Positions 44,121-53,129 of a DNA stretch of 64,000 nucleotides are shown piece by piece; the first letter of the stretch is position 1, and every line of letters starts with the position of its first letter. The notes beneath the pieces are model-generated. The model worked only from the letters and a program-made list of their open reading frames with translations, did no database searches and was not told the origin of the DNA. A program made the translations under genes and the position numbers. Origin of the DNA: an uncultured Lachnospiraceae bacterium (GTDB lineage: Bacteria > Bacillota > Clostridia > Lachnospirales > Lachnospiraceae); the NCBI GenBank assembly GCA_910588845.1, contig CAJURU010000009.1:1-64000 (forward strand), written 5' to 3'.

Positions 44121-44900
44121 TTATTCAAAAAATGATACAAGGGAGGAAATCCGCTCGGTAATCTCTGCCACTGATTTCTCAATATCATTGTATATTACCG
44201 CGGACTGTGATGATAACTCCTGCATATTCTTGGCTACCACTGCAAACCCTGCGCCCGCTTCCCCGCTTCTCGCAGCCTCAATACTGGCATTCAGGGAGAG
44301 AATATTCTGCTTCTTGGCAATAGCCTTCAAGTGGCTGGTATTGTCATTGATCGTCTGGATTAACTCATTCGACTGTTCTACGCCCTTCTGTACGCCGCCT
44401 AAACGGCTGGCATTGCTGTGCTTAAAATATTCCAGGTTGACAAGCTGATTGACGATAACCCCCAGCAAAGCTGCGGATGCTCGTATTTTAGGCTCCGTAC
44501 TGACCGTAACCTTCCTGAGCGCCTGAATATACTGGTCTGGATCAATCCCCAATTCCACGGCTGTCTGGCGGAACTTCTCTTCGTCCGGCTCATGCGGAAG
44601 CACCTGACCACCAATAATTGCCCCAACCTTCTCATCATTTATCATAATATCGACAGAAAAATCCATCAATCCAGCATGACAGAAATATGTACCGGTGCAC
44701 TCATTGTCACACTTCACGCACCGCCTCAACCCTTCCTGGCTTCCTCTCGTATACTTCATGCAAAAATCGGTAAAATTGCTTCCCTCTGTGAGATACTCCC
44801 CATCCATTCCCACTGCAATCGCCGCTAATCCCGTAGCGTTTGAGAAATCATCCTGAATCTTTTGCAGTTTCGATATATCCATAAATTCTTTTAATTCCAT
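44121..44900 (-). CDS. PocR-domain protein with a short chemotaxis signalling domain
   Basis: A 259-residue soluble protein. The N-terminal half (about 1-150, DISKLQKIQDDFSNATGLAA, with RRCVKCDNE and FCHAGLMDFSVDI) is a PocR-type ligand domain with several Cys. The C-terminal half has only the hairpin tip of a methyl-accepting domain (KKQNILSLNASIEAARSGEA, then GFAVVAKNMQELSSQS). There is no membrane segment. AAAGGTG lies 4 nt before the ATG at 44900. It may be a cytoplasmic chemoreceptor for a small metabolite or a redox signal; the ligand is unknown. Confidence 0.82.
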   Translation of the reverse strand: MELKEFMDISKLQKIQDDFSNATGLAAIAVGMDGEYLTEGSNFTDFCMKYTRGSQEGLRRCVKCDNECTGTYFCHAGLMDFSVDIMINDEKVGAIIGGQVLPHEPDEEKFRQTAVELGIDPDQYIQALRKVTVSTEPKIRASAALLGVIVNQLVNLEYFKHSNASRLGGVQKGVEQSNELIQTINDNTSHLKAIAKKQNILSLNASIEAARSGEAGAGFAVVAKNMQELSSQSAVIYNDIEKSVAEITERISSLVSFFE

Positions 44901-44990
44901 GCTGCACCTTTCCCTTTCGTCCATCCTCTCCAAGCTCCCACAATTCCCGTAAGCTTTGAGCAAGCCGCTATGCTTGTGCGGATTTATGTT

Positions 44991-46463
44991 TTATGATTTC
45001 AGTACCTTTTCAATTTCCTCTATCACAATTCTCAACGCCTTAATCCTTGCATACTTCTTATCATTAGATTCCAATACATGCCAGGGCGCATAAGACGTGT
45101 TCGTTTTCTTCATCATCTCATTGACAGCGTCCTCATACAAATCCCATTTTTCCCGGTTACGCCAGTCTTCATCCGTAATCTTCCAGCGTTTCGCCGGATT
45201 ATTCTGACGATCGTTAAAACGCTCCAACTGAACGTCCTTATCAATCTGCACCCAGAACTTGATAATCACCGCGCCCCAATCAGACAGTTCCTTTTCAAAT
45301 TCATTGATTTCATTGTAAGCGCGCCGCCAGTCATTCTCTGAACAAAATCCTTCCAGACGTTCCACCATTACCCTGCCGTACCAGGTGCGGTCGAAAATCG
45401 TCACATGACCCGTCTTAGGAAGCCGCGTCCAGAAACGCCACAGATAATGTCTTGCCTTCTCATGCGGCTCCGGGCTCGCTATCGGCTGCACTTCATATCC
45501 GCGTGGGTCCAGCGCTCCGGTAATGCGCTTAATGTTACCGCCCTTTCCTGCTGCATCCCAACCCTCGTATGCAATGATGACCGGTATCTTCTTGCGGTAG
45601 ATTTCATTGTGCAGTTTCCTCAACTTATCCTGAAGTTCCTGAAGTTCGCTCTTATATGCGTCCTCGGCAATCGTCTTATCTAAGGGGATATCGGCAAGCT
45701 TGGGGATCTTTTCTAAGGGGAAAACATTCTGTAAAAGCGGAACTGCAAGCGTACTGTTTTGCAGCGCCGTCTCAATTCCGCTCGCAAGCGTCTCAAGCAC
45801 TTGAAGCTGCGCCCATTTCCTGCTCTGTGCATCCACAATATACCAGGGAGAAGTGGAAGCGTTCGTATCATCCAGGTACTGATCGTATACCTTGAGGCAT
45901 TTGTCATAATGCTCGTTCTGCCATACATCATTGTTGCTCACCCGCCAGCTTGTGCTGGGGTCTTTGTCGAGCATTTTAATCCGGCTCTTCTGCTCCTTCT
46001 TGCTGATATGGAAAAAGAACTTCATCACCAGATAACCATTATCCGTAAGCTGTCGTTCAAAACGTTTCACGCTGTCTATCCGTTTCTTATATTCCTTCTC
46101 CTTTAACGCGCCATGCAGACACTCCCTTGTCACCTCGTCCATCCAGCCGGAATCCAGGAAACAAAATTTGCCCGCTTCCGGTATCGTCTTAAAATACCGA
46201 TAGAGGAACGGTTTGCGGCGCTCCTCTTCCGTGGGGATATCCATAGTGGCAACTTTAAAAAACCTGGGATCAATATTCGTGATAATCTTGCCCAGCGTAC
46301 TTCCTTTTCCCGCTGTCCCCCAGCCCTCAAACAACACCAGCACAGGAAGTTTACGATCTTTAATCTGCATTTGCAGCACATTCAGCTTCTCTTTGGCCGC
46401 CTCCAGCCGTGCATCCAATTCTTCCGATTCGGGCTTTTCCAACTTACTCCAATTTTTCAGCAT
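44991..46463 (-). CDS. Two-domain PPK2 polyphosphate:nucleotide phosphotransferase
   Basis: A 490-residue protein with two PPK2 kinase domains, as in class II polyphosphate:AMP phosphotransferases. The C-terminal domain is fully canonical: YEGWDAAGKGGNIKRITGAL, the Walker B segment IFDRTWYGRVMVERLEGF, and a lid with RFNDRQNNPAKRWKIT. The N-terminal domain has FEGWGTAGKGSTLGKI but LDSGWMDEVTREC in place of the DRTWYGR segment, so it is probably degenerate. AAGGAGG precedes the ATG. It likely makes ADP from AMP with polyphosphate. Confidence 0.9.
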   Translation of the reverse strand: MLKNWSKLEKPESEELDARLEAAKEKLNVLQMQIKDRKLPVLVLFEGWGTAGKGSTLGKIITNIDPRFFKVATMDIPTEEERRKPFLYRYFKTIPEAGKFCFLDSGWMDEVTRECLHGALKEKEYKKRIDSVKRFERQLTDNGYLVMKFFFHISKKEQKSRIKMLDKDPSTSWRVSNNDVWQNEHYDKCLKVYDQYLDDTNASTSPWYIVDAQSRKWAQLQVLETLASGIETALQNSTLAVPLLQNVFPLEKIPKLADIPLDKTIAEDAYKSELQELQDKLRKLHNEIYRKKIPVIIAYEGWDAAGKGGNIKRITGALDPRGYEVQPIASPEPHEKARHYLWRFWTRLPKTGHVTIFDRTWYGRVMVERLEGFCSENDWRRAYNEINEFEKELSDWGAVIIKFWVQIDKDVQLERFNDRQNNPAKRWKITDEDWRNREKWDLYEDAVNEMMKKTNTSYAPWHVLESNDKKYARIKALRIVIEEIEKVLKS

Positions 46464-46608
46464 TCCTTCTCCTCCTTTAGCTCACCGAAAGCTATTCATT
46501 CCGAAACACCCCAATATTTGTAATTCTTTCTCCTTTTCAATGCTTATCAAATATTTTAACACATTCCCAAAAACTTTTCAATTTTTTATAGAGATTTCAT
46601 CAAATTTA

Positions 46609-46632
46609 GCGGCAAAGCCTAAGCCTTGCCGC
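46609..46632 (-). terminator. Hairpin after the DUF4321 gene
   Basis: GCGGCAAAGCC and its partner GCCTTGCCGC form a stem with a tight loop. On the minus strand only TAAATTT follows, so it is a weak terminator candidate. Confidence 0.5.
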
Positions 46633-46661
46633 CATCAACCATGTATTCGCCAATTTTCCTC

Positions 46662-46919
46662 CTACCGGACTAATAGCCGGTAGATGATAAAAGAAATGAT
46701 GATTCCGATAATACTTGCAATGTTAATTTTAATTGTCAGTCCCAGCGTCAACACAAACACGCCCAAATCCAGCACCAACGGACTGGTAATACCAAACACC
46801 TGGCCATAATCCAGCCAGCTCAACGCGGAAATACCGCTGCAATAGCTGCCAATGACCGTTCCGATAACAAGACCGATCAGCATAACGATTATGATAATCC
46901 ATGAACTCTTACTCCTCAA
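46662..46919 (-). CDS. DUF4321 small membrane protein
   Basis: An 85-residue protein with two hydrophobic stretches (about 7-26 and 50-83), matching the clostridial DUF4321 family of unknown role. It starts with TTG at 46919, with GGAGG 7 nt upstream; no nearby ATG has a better site. It follows the M56 gene by 24 bases and may share its transcript. Confidence 0.78.
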   Translation of the reverse strand: MRSKSSWIIIIVMLIGLVIGTVIGSYCSGISALSWLDYGQVFGITSPLVLDLGVFVLTLGLTIKINIASIIGIIISFIIYRLLVR

Positions 46920-46943
46920 CCCTTTTCCTCCTGTTGTCTTTGA

Positions 46944-48023
46944 CTATTGAAAATATACATAATAAGTGCCGTCCACACATTTTATACGATAAGAATTCCC
47001 AGCCGGTTCCGGTACTTGCGAGCCCTTCTCGCTTCCACCGGCCGATATTTCATAATCCGGCCGGATAACAAACGAATAAGAAGCAAAAATAAGCATGCCA
47101 AATACCAGGAACCAAGAACCTGTAAATATAAGGTTTCTCCTTTTGTGCCCACGGCTGGCCGATACAATTTTAAACCGTTCAAGGATTTCCGATTCATAAT
47201 TCTTTGAGACAAGGGCTGTTGTCCCATAAAACGCTTTTGCCTGCCTTTTGGCCTCTGCGTGTTTGAGCATAGTCACAATGGTCGTTAAATACTCCGCCTT
47301 TTTCGCATTCCCCATATGTTCGGTCACATCTAAATCACATTTAATCTCCAACACCTGCGCAAAGTCCCTTTTCAGCAGATAGATGGCCGGATTCCACCAG
47401 AAAATACACCAGTAGATATGTATGAAAGCTTTCATCAGCAAATCCCTGTTTTGAAAATGCGTGTATTCATGCCGCAAGATAAAATACAACTGTGAATCAC
47501 TGTATTCTGCATCCGGCAACAGAATAGATTTTCGGAAAATCCCCGCCCCCATAGGAATACTTATTCGCGCACTGCGCCGTATGGTAATTTTCATCTGCTT
47601 TGCGCTGGCGTTCAGGACGCGGTTAAATACCCGCTGGCACTGTTCGTCATCGCGTACACTGTATGTAGAAAATTCTGCCATAGCCCGCGCGTATTGCCAG
47701 ACAAAACGTATCATCAGCGCCACAGACACAAGCGCCCAGACCACTGCCAGCGCGGGCAGCACGGATATTTGCGAAGTTCCAATTTCATTCAAGTCAGCGT
47801 CTTTATAAAGGCCGCTGAAAATCTCGCTAGAAGGGATTTGCCTGGTAAATGAGAATTCATAGGGAACCAGCATGCGTACAATGGAAAACAGGTACAAAAA
47901 CAGCAAATTGGTAATTCCCAGCTGCCGGATAAAAAAATGTTTCTTGCGGCAAAGATAATTAAACGCTGCCAGTACGCTGCTCCATACCACAGACATCAAT
48001 AATGAAAAAAGCGTAACCTGCAT
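46944..48023 (-). CDS. M56-family (BlaR1/MecR1-like) membrane metallopeptidase
   Basis: A 359-residue membrane protein. Four or five helices surround the zinc peptidase motif FILRHEYTHFQNRDLLMKAF (HEXXH). One helix near 305-325 is followed by only about 35 residues, so the extracellular penicillin-binding sensor domain of BlaR1 is absent and the signal must differ. AAAGGAG precedes the ATG. It starts 2 nt after the stop of the BlaI-type repressor and probably cleaves it on induction. Confidence 0.9.
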   Translation of the reverse strand: MQVTLFSLLMSVVWSSVLAAFNYLCRKKHFFIRQLGITNLLFLYLFSIVRMLVPYEFSFTRQIPSSEIFSGLYKDADLNEIGTSQISVLPALAVVWALVSVALMIRFVWQYARAMAEFSTYSVRDDEQCQRVFNRVLNASAKQMKITIRRSARISIPMGAGIFRKSILLPDAEYSDSQLYFILRHEYTHFQNRDLLMKAFIHIYWCIFWWNPAIYLLKRDFAQVLEIKCDLDVTEHMGNAKKAEYLTTIVTMLKHAEAKRQAKAFYGTTALVSKNYESEILERFKIVSASRGHKRRNLIFTGSWFLVFGMLIFASYSFVIRPDYEISAGGSEKGSQVPEPAGNSYRIKCVDGTYYVYFQ

Positions 48024-48025
48024 CT

Positions 48026-48451
48026 TTATAACTCCTTTGAGTCCGAATTCCTCAGCTCTTCGATAATTTCTTCTAACTGTTTGACTAACCCCTTACTATT
48101 CGCCTCTTTGGTCTCATTCACCATAGCCACTGTGACTGCCGCAATTGAATTACTGCCAATGCCTTTCGACATTACAAGCTTTGCGGCATACTGCTCTTTG
48201 GTGACTGCCGGGATAAACTGCCTGGCATACTGTGTCCCGCACTGCACCGTACCACAGACCTTTATCATCCCCTTTTTTAAAAGTGAACGCAGCATAATAT
48301 GTATATAATTTCCATTCCAGGAACGATCGGCGGAGATATTCATGATTTCAACACTCGTCAACGGCTCTTCACTTTCCCAAAATATTTCCATCAAATCTTC
48401 TTCACTGCCCGTCAAATGTTTTTCTTTTTTTACCATAATGATTTCTTCCAT
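48026..48451 (-). CDS. BlaI/MecI-family repressor
   Basis: A 141-residue winged-helix repressor of the BlaI type: LTGSEEDLMEIFWESEEPLTSVEIMN, YIHIMLRSLLKKGMIKV, then a C-terminal dimer region. The start at 48451 has AAGGA 4 nt upstream; an in-frame ATG at 48436 with GGAAG is an alternative and gives 136 residues. It is followed directly by its M56 partner. GTAACTAT-type repeats at 48487-48544 are its probable operator, so it should repress its own operon. The target beyond the operon is unknown. Confidence 0.88.
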   Translation of the reverse strand: MEEIIMVKKEKHLTGSEEDLMEIFWESEEPLTSVEIMNISADRSWNGNYIHIMLRSLLKKGMIKVCGTVQCGTQYARQFIPAVTKEQYAAKLVMSKGIGSNSIAAVTVAMVNETKEANSKGLVKQLEEIIEELRNSDSKEL

Positions 48452-48486
48452 TCTTCCTTAGATAAATCAGTAATTATATAAAAGTA

Positions 48487-48544
48487 GTAACTATCCAGTC
48501 CCCAACACATCATTATGATAACTATATGAGTTCTGAATAGTTAC
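48487..48544. promoter_or_regulatory. Candidate BlaI-type operator repeats
   Basis: GTAACTAT (48487-48494), ATAACTAT (48518-48525) and the inverted ATAGTTAC (48537-48544). The first copy lies between a TATAAT on the minus strand and its expected -35, so binding would block the blaI promoter. Confidence 0.5.
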
Positions 48545-48589
48545 AATATAGTATATCTTTACTGACACTTCAAGTCAATATCAATCTTC

Positions 48590-51500
48590 TTATTCTTTCA
48601 CCTGCAGCAATTCTAAAGCCTTGCGCCTGGTCACCTCTACCGCGGCTGTAAGAGCCCCGCAGATACATCCCAGGAAATACAATGCCCAGCAGAATACAAG
48701 CGTCTCCGCCCCTTTTGCAAACAACCCCGGACAGAACAATGCAAGTACCCCCGCCACAAGCACAATACCGGCAATACTGAGGACAAGCTGTTCAAACACC
48801 AGCATACACCTGGCGCGTTTCTTTGTGACGCCTAAGATGCGCAGAGACGCCGCTTCCTGTGCCGACTGTAAGAGCACAAGCCCCGGTCCAAACAGCCCAA
48901 TCAGCACTGCCGCCGCCACGGCAATCGGGAACAACGACTCTAACAAGTCACGGATGCGTCTCGCATTCTCTAAGGCTTCCGAATCAACATGGTATGAAGC
49001 CATCGGTGAATACTGTATGCTTTTATTCCTCCATTCTTCCATCAGGCTCTCCAATTCCGCAAGTTTACCATTATCTGCCAGCGTAAATTCACAGTAATCC
49101 ACAGAAAACGGCTGGCTGTATAAGTTCTCCGACGATTGATTGATAGCCCCGAAAATACCCGCGTTTATATCCTTATCCTGCGATTTCAAGATACCTACCA
49201 CCTTATATGGTTTTCCTGCCCGCGCAATAGCAAACTCAAGCTCTTCCTCCGCATAGATTTGCGGCATGAAAGAGTACAAATCCTCCGAAATCAAGGTTAT
49301 CTCCTCCCCCAATTTAACGCCAAGCTCCTCTGCCAGCGTCTGCCCCACTAGGCACACCGGGCCCGTGCCTTCAAATACGGAGACGTCATACCCTTCCAGA
49401 TAATCTACCGTATAACCATCAATCAGATAACGGTCAAAATCATTCGTAAACGTGACCGGGCTAAGCACCCCCACGCCGTTTACGCGCACGCTGAACTTAC
49501 TGTAATAATAAATATCTGACAGCAGGCCCGAATTCGACATTTCCACGACCTTATCCGAAGTAAACATCATCGCCCGGCCCTTCACGCCAGTCTCACGGGC
49601 CGTTTCCTGATAGGAAAGCCTCGCCAGCACAAACATGCCGAGCCCGGCGGCCAACACAACTGTGAGCACAAAGGAAACTGCCGTTTTGCCGAAGCCCCGC
49701 TTCATATGGCGCAGGATATAGGCGCCTACCTGCCGTATCGCATTGTATTTGCCATACGCAGGATTCCTTGTTCCTTGTTTGGCTCCCGGTACGTCCGCCG
49801 TTCCTAAGACGCCCGAAAGTTTTGCCATGTCAAGCCCTTGAGGGACAGGCGCCGTGTCGGCAGCCTGCATCATATGCCCGGCCGGCGCAAAGGAATTCTG
49901 CAAAATCCCCGTCCTTTTTGCCGCTCCCTCCTGCAGCAGTTCCAGCGGGGACATTTTCTTCATCTTCTGTAAGAAAACAAGCGTTACCAGGGAAATAAAT
50001 AACAGCTCGCAAAGCAGGCAGATAATTACTACACCCAGGGGAAGCGCTGCATCCAGGACATAAGAATATCCTTCCGGGGCGGCGCTGTCCGACATGCCTG
50101 CAAGCGTTTTTGCCGCCGTGTAGGAGGCATAATAAAGCCCCGCTATGCCGCCGGCTGCCATTGCCACTGCCGACAATGCGCCAAAAGGCAGCGTCAGTGA
50201 ACTTGCGGCTCTCCTGCTGGAAACTCCCAGCGTCCGCATAATGGCATATGATTTCTTACTCCTGCCAATATATAGGTACACGGCAAGCAGCAAAGCCAGA
50301 GCCGCCCCGAGCACATACAGCATAGTTGTCAAGAATGACGCCAGCGAGCCCGTCTTAAAATTATCCTTCATGCCTGACCAGCCTCCGTCTGAGAGACGCA
50401 GCCCTATACTCATTTCTCCAGCCAAGGGCTCCGCAGCCTCCCGAAACGCTTCTATATCATACGGATTTTCAATAAATACGCTGAAATCGCCCATAAGTAT
50501 CTCATGGTCCCCAGGAACCTCCAGCGGCAAAAGCGAAGACGGCACAAAAATGGATGATGGGCCAAACGACCAACTGTTCTCATTCGTATAACGTTCCATT
50601 CCGTCATTGGTAAACCGATAGGAACCAATAATTTCTAATTCTACAGGCGTAAAATGATCCGGCAGTTCCTCTTTCTCCATGACCCGTGTGCCGCCTTCTC
50701 CATAGCGGCTCCTGAGTTTATCCCCAAGCTCTATGTTCAGCTTGTCTCCTACAGACAGTCCATAAGCCTGCAGAAAAGCCTCGCTTACGACACAGCCTTG
50801 CGTATCCCCCGCTGTCAGGGGACGTCCCTCGGAGATTACCAGCTTATGTTCGTTCACATAGGGAATCGCGCGCATATCCGAGGTATACACCATGTCAAAG
50901 GTCCGAAAACTCTGGTTTAACGCCTCAATCTTATCTTTATACCAGGCAAACTCCTCTGTTTCCAGATAATTATCCCCCGGCCCATCTATCACATGCAGGC
51001 ACTCCTCTGGAGTATAATAATAGAAATTCAGTTCAAGGGCCGCACCGGTTCTTTCACTATAATCGCCAAGGACCAGAAATCTGCTCCCTTTCTTCAATCT
51101 GTCAAAAAACGATGTAGAAAACGGCTGCTTATAATGGGAGACGGCTTCCGGCCAAAAACTTGCCACTACTTGAAGCGGATGCCGGGGATCCACCTTGACA
51201 TCTCCGGCAAGTACTTTGATATCACTGAAATTCAAATATCTCTTAATATAAGAACCCACATCCCCATATTCGTAATCCTTATATCCCTCATAAGTACCCT
51301 CCAGCACAAATTCCGCAGTTTCGTAACTGCTGTCCTCGTCTATGATACGCTTATAATCCTCAATTAACCCATCTGTCATATACCTTGTATCTGCCAGCGT
51401 AACTCCGGGAAGCGAAGAGAATTCCTCGATCTGTGCATCAGACGGCCATGGCTTCGGCTCCGGATAATAGTAATCTATCGGCGGAGTGCTGTTATCCAGG

Positions 51501-51670
51501 GCGGCAACGCCATAATAGAAACTCTCGGCCTTCGCTGATTCCCGCGTGGTAACCGCATAATCTGTGACCCTGGAAAACAGGGCAAACGAAGCTGCCGCTA
51601 TCAAAAGAAATGTCAGCAGCGTCTTTGCCGGAGATCGCAAAAGTGTTTTTAAAGCTGTGGATTTTCTCAT
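48590..51670 (-). CDS. Large FtsX-type ABC permease without an adjacent ATPase
   Basis: A 1026-residue membrane protein. One N-terminal helix (about 15-35), an extracytoplasmic region with MacB-like segments (QGCVVSEAFLQAYGLSVGDK), a middle FtsX unit (about 440-580), a second extracytoplasmic region (QTLAEELGVKLGEEITL) and a last FtsX unit (about 925-1015). This is the same plan as the 944-residue permease at 34465. GGAGG lies 7 nt before the ATG at 51670. It has its own promoter at 51753-51781. No ATPase gene is found beside it, so it must borrow one. Confidence 0.88.
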   Translation of the reverse strand: MRKSTALKTLLRSPAKTLLTFLLIAAASFALFSRVTDYAVTTRESAKAESFYYGVAALDNSTPPIDYYYPEPKPWPSDAQIEEFSSLPGVTLADTRYMTDGLIEDYKRIIDEDSSYETAEFVLEGTYEGYKDYEYGDVGSYIKRYLNFSDIKVLAGDVKVDPRHPLQVVASFWPEAVSHYKQPFSTSFFDRLKKGSRFLVLGDYSERTGAALELNFYYYTPEECLHVIDGPGDNYLETEEFAWYKDKIEALNQSFRTFDMVYTSDMRAIPYVNEHKLVISEGRPLTAGDTQGCVVSEAFLQAYGLSVGDKLNIELGDKLRSRYGEGGTRVMEKEELPDHFTPVELEIIGSYRFTNDGMERYTNENSWSFGPSSIFVPSSLLPLEVPGDHEILMGDFSVFIENPYDIEAFREAAEPLAGEMSIGLRLSDGGWSGMKDNFKTGSLASFLTTMLYVLGAALALLLAVYLYIGRSKKSYAIMRTLGVSSRRAASSLTLPFGALSAVAMAAGGIAGLYYASYTAAKTLAGMSDSAAPEGYSYVLDAALPLGVVIICLLCELLFISLVTLVFLQKMKKMSPLELLQEGAAKRTGILQNSFAPAGHMMQAADTAPVPQGLDMAKLSGVLGTADVPGAKQGTRNPAYGKYNAIRQVGAYILRHMKRGFGKTAVSFVLTVVLAAGLGMFVLARLSYQETARETGVKGRAMMFTSDKVVEMSNSGLLSDIYYYSKFSVRVNGVGVLSPVTFTNDFDRYLIDGYTVDYLEGYDVSVFEGTGPVCLVGQTLAEELGVKLGEEITLISEDLYSFMPQIYAEEELEFAIARAGKPYKVVGILKSQDKDINAGIFGAINQSSENLYSQPFSVDYCEFTLADNGKLAELESLMEEWRNKSIQYSPMASYHVDSEALENARRIRDLLESLFPIAVAAAVLIGLFGPGLVLLQSAQEAASLRILGVTKKRARCMLVFEQLVLSIAGIVLVAGVLALFCPGLFAKGAETLVFCWALYFLGCICGALTAAVEVTRRKALELLQVKE

Positions 51671-51752
51671 AAGTCTTCCTCCTAAATTATTTATATAGTT
51701 TATTGTTTTATTTTTATATTTACTACTAATATTTTTAATTTTTATTAGATAT

Positions 51753-51781
51753 ATTGTAGACCTATAATCAGCTATTGTCAA
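51753..51781 (-). promoter_or_regulatory. Promoter of the large permease gene
   Basis: On the minus strand TTGACA (51776-51781), a 17-bp spacer and TACAAT (51753-51758). It rules out the longer start at 51781 and leaves a leader of about 75 nt. Confidence 0.75.
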
Positions 51782-51854
51782 TAAAAATTCTATGAATTTA
51801 CAAAACGGGGAAACTTTCTAAATTATACTATATCTCAAATTATTTGTTACAGCG

Positions 51855-51908
51855 AAAAAAATCCTCTCGGGAAAATCCATAATTATTACAGATCTCCCAA
51901 AAGGATTA
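51855..51908 (-). terminator. Terminator after the MacB-like gene
   Basis: On the minus strand AATCCTTTTGGGA pairs imperfectly with TTCCCGAGAGGATT around a loop of about 20 bases and is followed by TTTTTTCGC. It closes the operon running from 58955 to 51949. Confidence 0.75.
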
Positions 51909-51948
51909 TCAATCTAATTCATAAAAAGTTTTTAGAAAATTTGCGGTT

Positions 51949-53127
51949 TTACTTTCGGCTGCTAAAAAAACGCGTCAATAAGCATAAGCCAAACCAAAGG
52001 AAAAATGCCGTTTCTGCAAAAATCCCAAATCCCAGCGTCCGCACAAACGCCTCTATCCAGCCGGAATCTAAATCCGTCTTGGGCATCTGCACAAGCATCC
52101 TTACCGCCTGCCATTTCTGTTCCCACAACTGCGCCCAGAAAGAAAAATCTGACCAGCGCGAGGGGATGTAGTCATCGGGAATCTGTACATGGCTTTGGAA
52201 AAGCGTAAACAAACAGAGGACAATTATCAGTATCAACGCCGCCGGGACTACTTTTAAGACAAGCTTTTTCTGTTGCCTGCATTCGTAGAACAGATAGCAT
52301 AATAAGCAAATGCCTGACGTTATGGGGAACAGCAGTACACAGAATCCGCCGACGCCTCTGAGAAACTCCACATCCAAAACTGTGATATCCACACCAAAGC
52401 GGCTGCTCCATGCCAGATAAAGATCACGGACAGATTTATCAGCCGGTTTTCGCACGGTAAGGCGATTTAAAACATTATTATCCATAGCCTGATCCTGCAA
52501 ACTGCCCGCCGTCCCGCTGTTTCCGGCAATTTGGCCTTCCGGCTGGCTGTCTCCCGAACTGCCGCTTAACGGAGCGTTATTCCCGCCCATTCCACTTGTC
52601 GTCTCATTACTTACCTGAATGGCAAATATCTTGTCGTCTCCCGCAATCACACTTCTTATCACATATGATTTTCCATCATAGGAAATTTCCTTGCCCACTA
52701 CCTGTGTGCTGCCAAACAGTTCCCACGCCGTCTCCTCATCAATCAGGCAGCCCTGGCTGTCATTCCTCGCCGGCAGGCGGCAGTCTTCAAACAATACTTC
52801 CGGGTTCCCGCAAAGAAAGACTGCATTTGCCTGCGCGTTTCTGAAAAGGTTTTCATTCGTAAGCATCACAGCGTCCTTCTGTCCCCAGATACAAAATTCC
52901 GTCATTGTCCCGTCCTCTGTTTCCTGCTGACCGTTATTTTCCTTCTCCTCCCGGATTTGCTTTTCTATCCCATCGGCTTCCCTGACACTGATTGGCTGCT
53001 CCAAATAAAACATTACTTTTTCTTTCGTCGCAATCAGGTTTCCCCAGGCGGCAGCCGACAGATAAAACAGGAAAATTCCCAATCCCGCAACAACTGCAAT
53101 CAGCACATACTTGACATATGTTTTCAT
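51949..53127 (-). CDS. MacB-like periplasmic-core membrane protein
   Basis: A 392-residue membrane protein. One N-terminal helix (about 6-28), then an extracytoplasmic domain (to about 260) whose QGCLIDEETAWELFGSTQVV, then GKEISYDGKSYVIRSVIAGD, are typical of the MacB periplasmic core. A Gly/Ser-rich loop (about 180-215) interrupts it. Three more helices follow (about 262-282, 290-312, 360-385), so it looks like a reduced FtsX permease. It starts 2 nt after the adaptor gene. No ABC ATPase is encoded in this operon. Export function is an inference. Confidence 0.72.
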   Translation of the reverse strand: MKTYVKYVLIAVVAGLGIFLFYLSAAAWGNLIATKEKVMFYLEQPISVREADGIEKQIREEKENNGQQETEDGTMTEFCIWGQKDAVMLTNENLFRNAQANAVFLCGNPEVLFEDCRLPARNDSQGCLIDEETAWELFGSTQVVGKEISYDGKSYVIRSVIAGDDKIFAIQVSNETTSGMGGNNAPLSGSSGDSQPEGQIAGNSGTAGSLQDQAMDNNVLNRLTVRKPADKSVRDLYLAWSSRFGVDITVLDVEFLRGVGGFCVLLFPITSGICLLCYLFYECRQQKKLVLKVVPAALILIIVLCLFTLFQSHVQIPDDYIPSRWSDFSFWAQLWEQKWQAVRMLVQMPKTDLDSGWIEAFVRTLGFGIFAETAFFLWFGLCLLTRFFSSRK

Positions 53128-53129
53128 GT

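Noticed and set aside
51671..51781. Longer start of the large permease at 51781
   Set aside because: It would begin within the promoter's -35 hexamer, and the ATG at 51670 has a strong GGAGG site.
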